Positions 44,691 through 53,014 of a DNA stretch of 61,750 nt are shown piece after piece (positions within the stretch are counted from its first letter, which is position 1; each line of letters opens with the position of its first letter). This DNA comes from an uncultured Acetatifactor sp. (GTDB taxonomy: Bacteria; Bacillota; Clostridia; Lachnospirales; Lachnospiraceae), in assembly GCA_910586775.1 (NCBI GenBank), contig CAJUJN010000024.1:1-61750 (forward strand), written 5' to 3'. The position numbers and the translations under genes were made by a program. Under the pieces are notes generated by a model that saw nothing but the letters and a program-made list of their open reading frames with translations, was not told where the DNA came from and did no database searches.

Positions 44691-46194
44691 CATCCAGACC
44701 CAAATCCCCGAACAGCCGCAGATAAATGTCCACGTTGCCCTCTTTGTCAACTTCTATTTTCTTGATGATGCATCGCAACTGTTCATTGGTCATCTGCCGG
44801 ACATCGGTTATTTCCTCAATCCCCTTAAAGGTCTTGTGCAGTACCGCTTCCACCTGTTCTCCCTTTGTCAGATTGTAGGAGACCATTTTCAATTCATTTT
44901 CCAGACGCTCTATCTCCTTACGCATTCCGCCGATTTTTTCATTCAGTTCCTCCCGGCTGATTAAGTCGTCCGTATACATATCCATGTATTTCTGCCGGGT
45001 TTTCTGTAGGCGGTTCAACTCTGCGTTCAGTTTCTTCTCATAGTCCAAGTTTTCGTCTTTCGCCTTGTACACACGCTGAAACTCTTTTACAACGTACTGA
45101 ATGACATTTCTCCTCGCCTTTAACAGCCCTGCAAAATATTCCTGCAGAACCTCAATCAGTTCGTCCTCGTCCACCGTAACTGCATTAGGACAGCTATCCG
45201 CCCCCCTGCCATTGCGGCCGGAGCAGACCCAACGAACATAGGTGTTTTTATAGGTTCGGACAGTGCGCCGGAAAGACCAGCCGCATTCCTTACAGCGGAT
45301 AAGCGTGGAAAACAGGTACTTATTGCTCTGCCGTTCTCTTGTGATTTTAAATGCGTCATGTCTCCCATGCAGAATTTCCTGCGCCCGGTCAAACTGTTCC
45401 GGTTCGATAATCCGCAAGTCCGCACGGTCAGTGACCATCCAGTCTTCTTCCTCTTTCTCCGTCCGCTTTCCAGTCAGGAAATCCGCCACTTCCTGTTTCC
45501 CATTCACAATCTTGCCTGTATACAACTCGTTCGTAAGAATCCGGCATACAGCATTCTGGCTCCAACTACAGTTCCGCTTCGTCTTCTCCCCACGTTCGTT
45601 CAGCATATTGGCTATTTTACTGCCGCCATAGCCCTCTTCGGTGTACCACCTATAAATCTGCCGGACGATTACGGCTTCCTGCTCGTTAATTGTCAGATTG
45701 AAGTAGTCGCCAATGGTCTTATCGTAGCCATATACAATGTTCGGCACACGTCCTTTCTCCGCATTGATTTTCTTGCCGAATTTCACACGTTTGGAGGTGT
45801 TCAGGCTCTCTTCCTGCGCCAGTGCGCCGAATATGGTCAGTACAAACTCGCTGTTCCCCATGCTTGTCATGTTGGCTGTCAGAAACTGCGTCTCTATCCC
45901 CAAAGATTTCAGCTTGCGAATATTCTGGAGCAAATCCACTGTATTGCGGGCAAATCTGGAAATATCCTTTACCACCACCATGTCGAACAGGCCATGCTCT
46001 GCGTCTGCCATCATGCGCAAGAACTCCCTGCGGTTTTTAATCTTCGTGCCGGAAATCCCCTCGTCTGCGTACAAACGCACAAGATTGTCTCCTGTCCGCT
46101 CTGTATACTCGGCAAAAAATTTTTTCTGCGCTTCCAGACTGTTCAACTGGTCTTCTTTGTCTGTAGATACTCTGCAATATGCGGCGATATTCAT
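44659..46194 (-). CDS. Large serine recombinase (site-specific integrase/excisionase)
   Basis: 511 residues. The N-terminal resolvase domain starts MNIAAYCRVSTDKEDQ with the catalytic Ser10; IKNRREFLRMMADAEHG and VVKDISRFARNTVDLLQNI follow. The recombinase domain has IVRQIYRWYTEEGYGGSKIA. A zinc ribbon (CKECGWSF and a later CS...CP pair) and a long coiled coil near residues 370-430 complete the fold of SpoIVCA/TndX-type integrases. It cuts DNA at a 2-bp crossover and joins attB with attP. It lies at the edge of the element, and its last two codons (Thr, stop) overlap the attachment core in spoIIID. GGAAAGG precedes the ATG. Confidence 0.95.
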   Translation of the reverse strand: MNIAAYCRVSTDKEDQLNSLEAQKKFFAEYTERTGDNLVRLYADEGISGTKIKNRREFLRMMADAEHGLFDMVVVKDISRFARNTVDLLQNIRKLKSLGIETQFLTANMTSMGNSEFVLTIFGALAQEESLNTSKRVKFGKKINAEKGRVPNIVYGYDKTIGDYFNLTINEQEAVIVRQIYRWYTEEGYGGSKIANMLNERGEKTKRNCSWSQNAVCRILTNELYTGKIVNGKQEVADFLTGKRTEKEEEDWMVTDRADLRIIEPEQFDRAQEILHGRHDAFKITRERQSNKYLFSTLIRCKECGWSFRRTVRTYKNTYVRWVCSGRNGRGADSCPNAVTVDEDELIEVLQEYFAGLLKARRNVIQYVVKEFQRVYKAKDENLDYEKKLNAELNRLQKTRQKYMDMYTDDLISREELNEKIGGMRKEIERLENELKMVSYNLTKGEQVEAVLHKTFKGIEEITDVRQMTNEQLRCIIKKIEVDKEGNVDIYLRLFGDLGLDENVLISDNHT

Positions 46195-46276
46195 AGCAAA
46201 TACCTTTCCGTCTGTTCTGTATCGCTCTGTTACGTCTTTATTATACTTTGTATCGCCCTATATTGCAAGTGTTTTA

Positions 46277-47458
46277 TCAGGATTTCGGATAAACAATATC
46301 ATCAAGCGTCATATGCTGTTTCTCTATCCATGTAATGAATTCTCTTTCTGGCATTTCTCCTCTTTTCACCATCTCTTTATTCTGTTTCATTTCCTGAAAA
46401 ATCTGTTTTACTGTTATATCCAGTTTCGTCTTTACTGCCGGGGACAATCCCGTCTTTTTTTGCAATCGGTAAATATACTGTCGCAGATTGTGCTCCAAAC
46501 GACTGTAGTCTCTCTCGCTTTCTCTTTCACGGTACTCTGCTCCACTTTCTGAATTCCGTCTCTTTTTACATTCTTCACTGCAAGTCTTCTCTCTAAGACT
46601 CTTTGGCAAAAACGGCTTATGACAGACAATACATTCCGGCTGGAATTTTAGCTTCCATTCGTCCAGCTTGTCAAAATAATATTTCATCAGCGGCGTAAAA
46701 GAATATATGACTTGCACATACCCCTTTTCACGCCTTTTAAACGGTCTGTAAGTCATAAATTCAGCGTCATCAAAATGCGTTGGATTCTTAATCAGCGGAT
46801 ACGAATCCAGTGACAGGATTGCGTTGCCGTCCATAAGCGGCTTTGCCAACCGCTCTGCCATGCCCCGAAAATTGTGTGCAAAGTACAAATCATCCAGCAT
46901 ATCAAACTGCTCGTCCGAGGCACATTTAAGATATTTCTTCGTGATTCTCCTGTTTTCCATGATTTCCATAACGTTCCAGATTTTCGCTTTTCCGTGTAAA
47001 ATAGCCTTTTTGCTCTCATTCAAATACTTATATGCTTTTAAATATTCATTCCAGATAAATACCGCAGCATACTTATGGGCGGCGCTTCCGCCACAAAACA
47101 TCATGTCCAGATTTTCAGCGGCTTCCTGCTCCATTTCTATGTCATTATAGTCAGGGGGCTCCTCTCTGACACAGCGGTGCAACAACACATCAAGGTCATG
47201 TATCACTTGCCCCCACACAAAATCATCACACCCATCCTCGGAGCATTTCAAGCCAAAATCCAGCAGAAAAGACCCCGGCGGTCTTTCGATTATCATAGGG
47301 AATTCGTTCTCCCCCGACAAGCATTCCGTTTTTTTGCAATAATATTTCCACACCTCTTCTTTTGACCCGATAACAGCCGTCTCCTTATTCCGCTCCACTG
47401 TCAGCGAAAAGCATAAGTCCGGCATGGTCTGGAACTCTCTTGTAAACATCTGATTCAT
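46277..47458 (-). CDS. DUF6076-like protein with C-terminal zinc finger
   Basis: 393 residues. Two regions are visible: a helical N-terminal part of about 280 residues with no known motif, and a zinc-finger-like site CIVCHKPFLPKSLREKTCSEEC (written here as CxxC then CxxxC), followed by a basic helical tail (KKRRNSESGAEYRERESER). The layout recalls proteins labelled DUF6076 in integrative elements of Clostridia; I am only moderately sure. A role in regulation or DNA binding of the element is inference. GGAAAGG precedes the ATG; it is divergent from the excisionase-like gene. Confidence 0.6.
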   Translation of the reverse strand: MNQMFTREFQTMPDLCFSLTVERNKETAVIGSKEEVWKYYCKKTECLSGENEFPMIIERPPGSFLLDFGLKCSEDGCDDFVWGQVIHDLDVLLHRCVREEPPDYNDIEMEQEAAENLDMMFCGGSAAHKYAAVFIWNEYLKAYKYLNESKKAILHGKAKIWNVMEIMENRRITKKYLKCASDEQFDMLDDLYFAHNFRGMAERLAKPLMDGNAILSLDSYPLIKNPTHFDDAEFMTYRPFKRREKGYVQVIYSFTPLMKYYFDKLDEWKLKFQPECIVCHKPFLPKSLREKTCSEECKKRRNSESGAEYRERESERDYSRLEHNLRQYIYRLQKKTGLSPAVKTKLDITVKQIFQEMKQNKEMVKRGEMPEREFITWIEKQHMTLDDIVYPKS

Positions 47459-47474
47459 GTCAGCCTTTCCTATG

Positions 47475-47513
47475 TGTAGTAAATCTTATAATTCATCTAA
47501 CTTATTTACTACA
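47475..47513. promoter_or_regulatory. Palindromic operator between divergent element genes
   Basis: TGTAGTAAAT (47475-47484) and ATTTACTACA (47504-47513) are perfect 10-bp inverted repeats with a 19-base spacer. They lie 17 bases upstream of the DUF6076-like start and upstream of the excisionase promoter, a position suited to control both. Confidence 0.55.
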
Positions 47514-47529
47514 TTATATGCAAAATCCA

Positions 47530-47559
47530 TTGACTTTTCAATAATTTATTGCATAAAAT
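47530..47559 (+). promoter_or_regulatory. Promoter of the excisionase-like gene
   Basis: TTGACT (47530-47535), an 18-base spacer and TAAAAT (47554-47559). It overlaps a TATGCAA/TTGCATA inverted pair. Confidence 0.5.
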
Positions 47560-47624
47560 TCAGTAGTAGCAAATTTTATATCGCCCTATATCAGATTGGC
47601 AAAACAAGAAAGGAGGGAGTGCGC

Positions 47625-47840
47625 ATGAAGCTTCCTGATGATTGGAACAGCCTGCCTTTGGTACTGGATATGAACGATTTGCAGAGGATACTCCGGCTTT
47701 CGAGAACCTCCTGCTTCCAGCTTATCCACCAAAGAGGATTTCCGGCCAGACAGGTCACGAGCGGCGGCACTGTCAGAATTGGCAGGGACGCATTGTTCAA
47801 GTGGTTGGAAAAAGCGGAGCATGATGAACCGGAATCATGA
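47625..47840 (+). CDS. Excisionase-like helix-turn-helix protein
   Basis: 71 residues of the HTH_17/MerR-like excisionase type: LVLDMNDLQRILRLSRTSCF, then LIHQRGFPARQV, GGTVRIGRDALFKWLEKAE. Such small proteins bind next to recombination sites and direct excision, or regulate plasmid genes. As the only candidate in the element it may be the directionality factor that would allow excision from spoIIID. The RBS AGGAGGG is strong; the upstream part of the frame has no support. Confidence 0.8.
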   Translation: MKLPDDWNSLPLVLDMNDLQRILRLSRTSCFQLIHQRGFPARQVTSGGTVRIGRDALFKWLEKAEHDEPES

Positions 47841-47918
47841 CTTAGCTGTTCTTGTTCTTTTTCTCTTATTTCAAGCATACTTTTGAACAACTGATTCAGG
47901 GAGGGAGGTGGTGTCTGC

Positions 47919-48320
47919 TTGAAAGAAAGGAAACTGAATTACCGCTTTCACAATCCAAATTCAGCAGAAGTCGCCGCCGATTACATACTGAAAGTTTTCA
48001 TAGAAGCTGATGGGAAGAAAGTGGACAAGGCATTTAGAGAGTTGGCAGAAAAATCTGCCGGAAAGGAGGGCCAGAAGATGGACAACATGAGGGAGGGCAT
48101 TTTGGTATATGACCAGACCAGTGAACGGTATCAGATTCAATATGGTACAGAGGATTTCTCTCATGGACTGCATTGCGGGGAATGCCTTGATGTGCTGCAA
48201 AATGGCAATCAGTGGATACGCTGTAGAATGGAGTTCTCTCATGAACAGAACAGATGGTATCTGGTAGGGACACAGCCCGGTTTTATTCTGGACGGCGCAA
48301 CGGTACGATACACAAGATAA
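47919..48320 (+). CDS. DUF5348 protein with a second internal start
   Basis: Frame of 133 residues beginning with TTG after GGGAGGGAGG. Residues 58-133 match the DUF5348 layout (REGILVYDQTSERYQIQYG, GLHCGECLDVL, WYLVGTQPGFILDG), found in integrative elements of Clostridia. An ATG at 48078 (Met54) is preceded by a better RBS, AAAGGAGGG, and would give an 80-residue DUF5348 protein on its own. The N-terminal 53 residues (NYRFHNPNSAEVAADYILKV) resemble another small element protein. Two products from one frame are likely. Function is unknown. Confidence 0.75.
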   Translation: MKERKLNYRFHNPNSAEVAADYILKVFIEADGKKVDKAFRELAEKSAGKEGQKMDNMREGILVYDQTSERYQIQYGTEDFSHGLHCGECLDVLQNGNQWIRCRMEFSHEQNRWYLVGTQPGFILDGATVRYTR

Positions 48321-48343
48321 GATACAGAAGAAATACCACCGCA

Positions 48344-48375
48344 ATCGGAAAAGCCCCTGTATTTGCCAGATACAA
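48344..48375 (+). terminator. Hairpin after the DUF5348 gene
   Basis: AAGCCCCTGTAT pairs with ATACAAGGGCTT around a 7-base loop. No T run follows, so termination is uncertain. Confidence 0.4.
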
Positions 48376-48462
48376 GGGCTTCCTGCCATTCGTGAATGGT
48401 GCTTTGTCCTGACATCATTCTATCATGGTGGCACTTCGGTTGCAAGAAAAACGGAGGAAACT

Positions 48463-49479
48463 ATGGATAAATCGAATTGCAAAGAATTGGATACACACTC
48501 AATGCCGGAAATATATGACACCACCTATGAACCTCAAATTCCTATAGTAGAAAATTTCCTTTATGGCGGCACCTATCTGTTTGTAGGCGCGCCCAAGGTG
48601 GGAAAATCATTTTTCATGGCGCAATTAAGCTACCATGTAGCTATGGGACTGCCCTTGTGGGGGAACAAAGTCCATCAGTCAACCGTTTTATATCTGGCAC
48701 TGGAGGATACCCACGCCAGATTGCAGGAGCGGCTCTATTGCATGTTCGGAGTAGAGAGTGCCGAAAAACTGCACTTCGCCATCAAAGCGGACGATTTAAG
48801 CAGCGAACTGATACCACAGTTGAATTATTTTCTGAAGAAATATCCAGATACAAAATTGATAATTATTGACACATTGCAGAAAATCCGACCGCACAATTCA
48901 GACGGCAACAGTTATAAGGCTGACTACGACAATGTAACGCAGTTGAAATCCTTTACCGATGAACATCACATTTGCATGCTTCTTGTTCATCATACCCGAA
49001 AGATGGAATCCGATGACAGTTTTGACATGATTTCGGGCACGTCAGGATTATTGGGAGCGGCTGACGGAGCTTTTGTTCTGCAACGAAAGAAGCGGACTGG
49101 ATTGGAAGCCACAATGGACGCCACCGGGCGAGACCAACAAGACATGAGATATAAGATGGCCTTTGACCCGGAACGTCATGCATGGAATCTTATAGAGACA
49201 GAAACCGAACTATGGCGGGAGCCAATAGACCCGATACAGAACGCAATCATGGAAGCTGTCAACCGTATGCTTTCTGCCCAGAATTTAGAGTGGCAGGGAA
49301 CAGCCACGGAACTGTTAGCACAGTTGCCCGAATTAGATTATCTGGATTTGGCTCCAAATTCTCTCGTGAGGAGATTAAATATTGCCAACACCAATCTATT
49401 CAATAGATATGGCATTTCCTATACAAAAAAACATTGCCACGAACGGAGAATCATTTTAAAAAAGGTATCTGACTCATAA
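48463..49479 (+). CDS. RepA-like RecA-fold ATPase/helicase
   Basis: 338 residues of the AAA_25/RepA group: Walker A GAPKVGKS (42-49), then STVLYLALEDTHARLQERL, Walker B KLIIIDTLQKIRP and the sensor MLLVHHTRK. A typical ISGTSGLLGAADGAFVL segment follows. These hexameric ATPases open plasmid origins, so the element may replicate as a circle after excision. GGAGG precedes the ATG. Iteron-like repeats follow directly. Confidence 0.88.
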   Translation: MDKSNCKELDTHSMPEIYDTTYEPQIPIVENFLYGGTYLFVGAPKVGKSFFMAQLSYHVAMGLPLWGNKVHQSTVLYLALEDTHARLQERLYCMFGVESAEKLHFAIKADDLSSELIPQLNYFLKKYPDTKLIIIDTLQKIRPHNSDGNSYKADYDNVTQLKSFTDEHHICMLLVHHTRKMESDDSFDMISGTSGLLGAADGAFVLQRKKRTGLEATMDATGRDQQDMRYKMAFDPERHAWNLIETETELWREPIDPIQNAIMEAVNRMLSAQNLEWQGTATELLAQLPELDYLDLAPNSLVRRLNIANTNLFNRYGISYTKKHCHERRIILKKVSDS

Positions 49480-49595
49480 ATGCGTCGATTGCGACGGTAG
49501 CGACGATATTTGAGACAGGGACAAACATTGCAAAAGACACAGAGCAATTTACCGCCGCTCTCTTATATACCGTCGTTATCGTCGTTATCGTTGCT
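49480..49595. repeat. Iteron-like CGACG(G/A)TA repeats after the RepA-like gene
   Basis: CGACGGTA (49492-49499) and CGACGATA (49501-49508) on the plus strand; on the minus strand CGACGGTA (49568-49575), CGACGATA (49577-49584) and CAACGATA (49586-49593). Five copies in opposed clusters separated by 60 bp. They could be binding sites at a replication origin. Confidence 0.5.
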
Positions 49596-50074
49596 AAACT
49601 TATCGTTCTGCGGATTTTCCATTTTCTTTTTTATCGCTTTCTCTAAAAAGACAAGCGGTAAAAGAAAAAATAGCGCGGCAGGACAGTGCGCAAATTCCGC
49701 AAATCTGCCCCCAACCTTTTCGGCGTTGGCGGCTATATAGCAAGCATAGGAAAAGTACTCCCACCTCCTAAAAAGAGGGACGGAAGTATTTATCCTGCCT
49801 GTTAGGGGAGTACCCCTAATACCCCTGGCTTTTCCGCTTAATGAACGGAAAGCGAATGTGCGGCAGCGCACACATTCCTGAAGCGTAAATTTGACAAGTT
49901 TACTCACGGTGAAGACGGTAATTTATTATATTCTCATACTGATTGCACGGCGTTACTTCGCATATACGGCGCAGAGAAAATGAAACAGAAAAATCACGGA
50001 GCATTATGCTGGATTTTTACAAAATACTTTTCGTGATTATTTTCCTTTTTGTGTAAGGAGGGAGTGAAAAGCGA
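49596..50074. other. Noncoding region upstream of mobC with oriT-like hairpins
   Basis: GAATGTGCG and CGCACACATTC form a hairpin at about 49854-49877 after AATGAACGGAAAGC, the kind of stem found near nicking sites beside MobC genes. AAATCACG and CGTGATT form another pair around 49994-50040. No gene is seen in 479 bases. The oriT call is tentative. Confidence 0.4.
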
Positions 50075-50419
50075 GTGAAAAATAGCAAGGAACTAACCAG
50101 AGACAGGCAGAATAAATTTCAGATATATTTAGGCGAAAGAGAAGTAGACTTGTTGAGAGAAAAAGCAGAAAGCTATGGGATGACACGTTCCGAATATTTA
50201 AGAAACCTAATCGTATTTGGAAGTGTAAGGGCACCGTCAAAACTTTCCGATTCCCAATTCCAAGATTTGCTGAACGAACTAAACCACATAGGGGTGAACA
50301 TCAATCAGATTGCCCGGAGAGTAAATGAAGCGAGGAACGCAGACCGAGAGGACTTTGACCTGCTTGTACTGCATTATGAACAGCTTATGAACCTTTTTCG
50401 GAAATGGGCTGACTTCTGA
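50075..50419 (+). CDS. MobC-like relaxosome accessory protein
   Basis: 114 residues: NKFQIYLGEREVDLLREKAE, MTRSEYLRNLIVFG, and then ELNHIGVNINQIARRVNEAR, the MobC signature. Ribbon-helix-helix DNA binding near oriT helps the relaxase nick. GTG start after AGGAGGG. In this element the relaxase gene that normally follows is missing (see 50433), so MobC is left alone. Confidence 0.88.
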   Translation: MKNSKELTRDRQNKFQIYLGEREVDLLREKAESYGMTRSEYLRNLIVFGSVRAPSKLSDSQFQDLLNELNHIGVNINQIARRVNEARNADREDFDLLVLHYEQLMNLFRKWADF

Positions 50420-50432
50420 CAGGGAAAGGACT

Positions 50433-50519
50433 ATGGCAGTTATCGAAAAACACAGAAGCGATTCACAAACTTCTGATTCTGTTTTTCGGAACTGCCAGAA
50501 CGGCTCTGCTCCCCTCTAA
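50433..50519 (+). pseudogene. Relic of a relaxase start codon region
   Basis: GGAAAGGA and ATGGCAGTTATC begin a frame 13 bases after mobC, where the relaxase gene starts in related elements. It continues for only 28 codons. The same bases form a long inverted repeat: TGGCAGTT...CGAAAAACA and TGTTTTTCGGAACTGCCA pair as arms over 50434-50500. It looks like a deletion scar. Confidence 0.45.
50434..50500. repeat. Long hairpin at the relaxase deletion point
   Basis: The arms TGGCAGTT(AT)CGAAAAACA and TGTTTTTC(GG)AACTGCCA pair over about 18 bp, with further AGAAG/CTTCT pairing inside. Downstream, GTGTACAC occurs at 50524 and 50591. Confidence 0.6.
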
Positions 50520-50612
50520 AAAACGTGTACACGCCCATGGATGGGCTTTTGGGAGTTCGGGCATGGTTTTATAGTCCTGCTGAACATAGAGCGTGTACAC
50601 GGATATGGCTTT

Positions 50613-51482
50613 TCACGAAGATTTATTTTTTCCGCCACTCTTCTTTCTTACAAGGAAAAAGGCGGCTGTCACCGCAGCTACCACAAGCACTATCAGGACG
50701 GGAACCGTGACTCCCATAGAGGATGATTCTGTCCTGCCGCTGTTCTCCGCTTTCTTCTCCTGCTCTACCGCCTGTTGGATTTCCTTTTTATCGCTTTCAT
50801 CCAATTCGTTCAAGATTTCCTCTATCTCTTCCCTGTTCTGGGGTGTCAGGCTTTCGGTTTCGGAACCATTATCTTCACTGCCGGGGAACATGTCGGAATA
50901 GGTGCACTGGTCAATAAAGTCATAAGGCTCGTCATGTTCCAGAATGTACGCATACTGCCAATCCCACAATTTTTGAAAGGCGGCGTTGACGGCTTCTCGG
51001 TTATTCCCCGTGTCCGGCATGAAAGCAAGGAAACTTCCATAGGTATGATAGGCAAGGTTCTCCTGACTTGTCTTTGCGGTTTCCCATGACTTTCCATTGG
51101 AAGATTTCAACGGCGCAAAGCAACAATAGGTGAGTTCGTAAATTAGCCTGTCAAAGTCGGAGAGTTCTTCAAAGGGTATCTTCCCGTCCCTCTCCGGGAT
51201 TGTTGCATCATAGACAAGCTGGGTCACGCCCTTAATATTCATGATGTTGCTCCATGTAGGGTCAGCGGCGATAAAGGAAATGCTGTCAAGGAGTTCCTGA
51301 TAGACTTCCTGCGCTTCTGCGTTCCCGGCTTCGCCGCCCGTGCCGCCGTTCAGAATGACGCTCCCGCTGTCCTGCACTTCCGCTCCCGGCGTGGTTTCCG
51401 TTGCGCAAACCGTTGCCGGGAAAAACATAGCGGCGGCAAGTGCAAGCGCAACAATTGGTTTTCTGATACTTCTTCTTTTCAT
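50613..51482 (-). CDS. Secreted, membrane-anchored protein of unknown function
   Basis: 289 residues. A signal peptide (MKRRSIRKPIVALALAAAMF, cut after VCATE) and a C-terminal transmembrane helix (residues about 255-277, VPVLIVLVVAAVTAAFFLV) with a basic tail (RKKSGGKNKSS) place it outside the cell, anchored in the membrane. The middle part has an acidic helical segment (NREEIEEILNELDESDKKEI) and no known catalytic motif. It resembles surface proteins carried by conjugative elements; I do not recognise the family. AAAGGA precedes the ATG. Confidence 0.75.
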   Translation of the reverse strand: MKRRSIRKPIVALALAAAMFFPATVCATETTPGAEVQDSGSVILNGGTGGEAGNAEAQEVYQELLDSISFIAADPTWSNIMNIKGVTQLVYDATIPERDGKIPFEELSDFDRLIYELTYCCFAPLKSSNGKSWETAKTSQENLAYHTYGSFLAFMPDTGNNREAVNAAFQKLWDWQYAYILEHDEPYDFIDQCTYSDMFPGSEDNGSETESLTPQNREEIEEILNELDESDKKEIQQAVEQEKKAENSGRTESSSMGVTVPVLIVLVVAAVTAAFFLVRKKSGGKNKSS

Positions 51483-51602
51483 GATTTTTTCCTTTCCCGT
51501 CCTTACCGTGAGGACGAACCATGTTGATTATATTTTATGCCGTATATTCTATAAACCTTATGGCATCATTCTCTTTTCCTTTTTTCTGTCTGCATATCCC
51601 GC

Positions 51603-51800
51603 TTAATCTAAGCTTTCGCAGCATTTCACGTCGGCATTATCTGTCTGTCCGCTCTGCTTTACCATCAGTCCACGGGTAATCAAATCTCTCACCATCTTGC
51701 TTTGCGACTGATTATAATACTGTTCTTTTTTCATTTTATCCAGTTTTCTTTCCAGTTCAGGTGTAACCGAAACCGTAAATCGCTTAAACTCTGTCGCCAT
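51603..51800 (-). CDS. Ribbon-helix-helix protein
   Basis: 65 residues: KRFTVSVTPELERKLDKMKK, then SKMVRDLITRGL, a ribbon-helix-helix DNA-binding fold of antitoxin/copy-control type. AAAGGAGGG precedes the ATG at 51800. It is divergent from a second such protein at 51960; the shared region holds a perfect palindrome. No toxin gene is adjacent. Control of element genes is the likely job. Confidence 0.8.
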   Translation of the reverse strand: MATEFKRFTVSVTPELERKLDKMKKEQYYNQSQSKMVRDLITRGLMVKQSGQTDNADVKCCESLD

Positions 51801-51823
51801 ATATGCCGTCCCTCCTTTGTTTT

Positions 51824-51844
51824 GGTTCAGTGGTTCACTGAACC
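51824..51844. promoter_or_regulatory. Operator between two ribbon-helix-helix genes
   Basis: GGTTCAGTG-GTT-CACTGAACC is a perfect 9-bp inverted repeat 24 bases upstream of the 51800 start. A half site (TTCACTGG) overlaps the extended -10 TGTATAAT at 51926-51933 that serves the plus-strand gene. Confidence 0.65.
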
Positions 51845-51959
51845 TATTCGTCATTATACAGACATATGGAAAAATTGTCAACAGCTATTTTGGTGCACTA
51901 CACCTTTACATTTCTGATTCACTGGTGTATAATCAACGAATGAAAGGAGCGATAATCGT

Positions 51960-52148
51960 ATGGCTACTGATAAAGCAAGATACACCGTTTCTGTAGACGA
52001 GGATATGTTTCAGAAGATAGAAACTTTTCGCTATGAAAACCGATACCCCACCCGGTCAGCCGCAACAGTAGAATTGATTCGTCTGGGATTGGCTTCTATG
52101 GAACAGGAAGCCCTAAAAACGCGAAAAACAGAAAAGTCCTCACCGTGA
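51960..52148 (+). CDS. Ribbon-helix-helix protein
   Basis: 62 residues: ARYTVSVDEDMFQKIETFRY, then PTRSAATVELIRLGL, a ribbon-helix-helix fold with the usual small-residue turn. RBS AAAGGAG. It is the divergent partner of the gene at 51603-51800 and may compete for the same operator. A hairpin with AAAAGCAG/CTGCTTTT arms at 52171-52218 ends its transcript. Confidence 0.8.
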   Translation: MATDKARYTVSVDEDMFQKIETFRYENRYPTRSAATVELIRLGLASMEQEALKTRKTEKSSP

Positions 52149-52170
52149 GTAGCAGAGGACTGATATGATA

Positions 52171-52218
52171 AAAAGCAGGTTATCATACCGCCATGCAGCG
52201 TGATAATCTGCTTTTAAC
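52171..52218 (+). terminator. Hairpin after the ribbon-helix-helix gene
   Basis: AAAAGCAG-G-TTATCA pairs with TGATAA-T-CTGCTTTT; the T run is weak (TTTTAACT). Confidence 0.55.
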
Positions 52219-52250
52219 TCCGCTTGTTTTTCTTTAATTCTTATACAGAA

Positions 52251-52300
52251 CATTCTATTTTGTTACTACCGTATGATGATTGTTATTATTTAGAGCATTA
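52251..52300. other. Internal attachment junction between elements A and B
   Basis: CATTCTATTTTGTTACTACC (52251-52270), nearly identical to the right end of the whole insertion, is joined through GTATG to ATGATTGTTATTATTTAGAG, which matches the left arm of the insertion at about 20 of 25 bases. It is a complete pair of recombinase arms, as expected where two elements sit in tandem. Confidence 0.75.
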
Positions 52301-52315
52301 TGCTAGCAGTCATAC

Positions 52316-52969
52316 CTATTTTCGTATTTCCATAAAGCTGTCTTCATGAAAAAGACTTTTATTCAAAAACACACTAAAGCCTGGTACAAAAGATTGTATT
52401 ATAATTTGAGTATTATTCATAAAATTATTCTTCTTATCCAAATACTCCGCCGCTATTTCCGAAATAAAAATATTAAAACACATTATCGAAAAAGCAAGTA
52501 ATGTTAAACCGACAGAAATCTCCTGATTCAAATTAATTGCAAAATAAGGTGTCACTACAAAAGAAACAATCGCTAAGATAAAACAAGCATTTCCCAGTAT
52601 ACTCAACATTTTATTTATCTTATTCATATAGAACTTGTTTGGATGAATCTTTTCTTTATAATTTGGCACTAATTGTTCAACATTCTTTTTTAAATTAATC
52701 ACATCTACAAGCGGCGTTTCCTTTATTCCACCGGATATGTATTCTTGTAATATGTTGCTTGTAACATAGCTTATATACCCCAGTTCATTTCGAGTAATTC
52801 TATACATTACAGCATTATTGCATACATCGCTTAAAGACATGAAAAATGCTGAAAATGTAAGTCCAAACATTATATTTTCGCCTACAATTACAATATTCAA
52901 AATATTCAAAACAGAAATTAAAACATATAGCACTGCAAAAATTAGAAATACATATTTTGATTTTCGCAT
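52316..52969 (-). CDS. Four-helix membrane protein of the passenger unit
   Basis: 217 residues with two transmembrane helices at the start (YVFLIFAVLYVLISVLNILN and the next stretch), a soluble part of about 80 residues, and two further helices (ACFILAIVSFVVTPYF and SVGLTLLAFSIMCFNIFISE). No known motif. GAGAGGGG precedes the ATG at 52969. It is clearly more AT-rich than the chromosome around it. Its place after an MNT/HEPN pair, in an element, suggests an effector or accessory of a defence or stabilising system; this is inference. Confidence 0.7.
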   Translation of the reverse strand: MRKSKYVFLIFAVLYVLISVLNILNIVIVGENIMFGLTFSAFFMSLSDVCNNAVMYRITRNELGYISYVTSNILQEYISGGIKETPLVDVINLKKNVEQLVPNYKEKIHPNKFYMNKINKMLSILGNACFILAIVSFVVTPYFAINLNQEISVGLTLLAFSIMCFNIFISEIAAEYLDKKNNFMNNTQIIIQSFVPGFSVFLNKSLFHEDSFMEIRK

Positions 52970-53014
52970 TATAATTCCCCTCTCCATCCCTAAATGAAGC
53001 AAAAGACCGCCCCG

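Larger units (their letters stand above)
44660..52275. mobile_element. Element A: recombinase-bearing integrative element (about 7.6 kb)
   Basis: Runs from the left core to the internal junction. Contents in order: serine recombinase, DUF6076-like protein, excisionase-like protein, DUF5348 protein, RepA-like ATPase, iteron-like repeats, MobC, remnant of a relaxase start, secreted membrane-anchored protein, and two ribbon-helix-helix proteins. It has replication and mobilisation traces but no relaxase or transfer genes, so it is at most mobilisable in trans. Confidence 0.75.

Noticed and set aside
49563..49907. 114-codon minus-strand frame upstream of mobC
   Set aside because: Its tail is the translation of the iteron-like repeats (NDNDDNDG), and there is no RBS.
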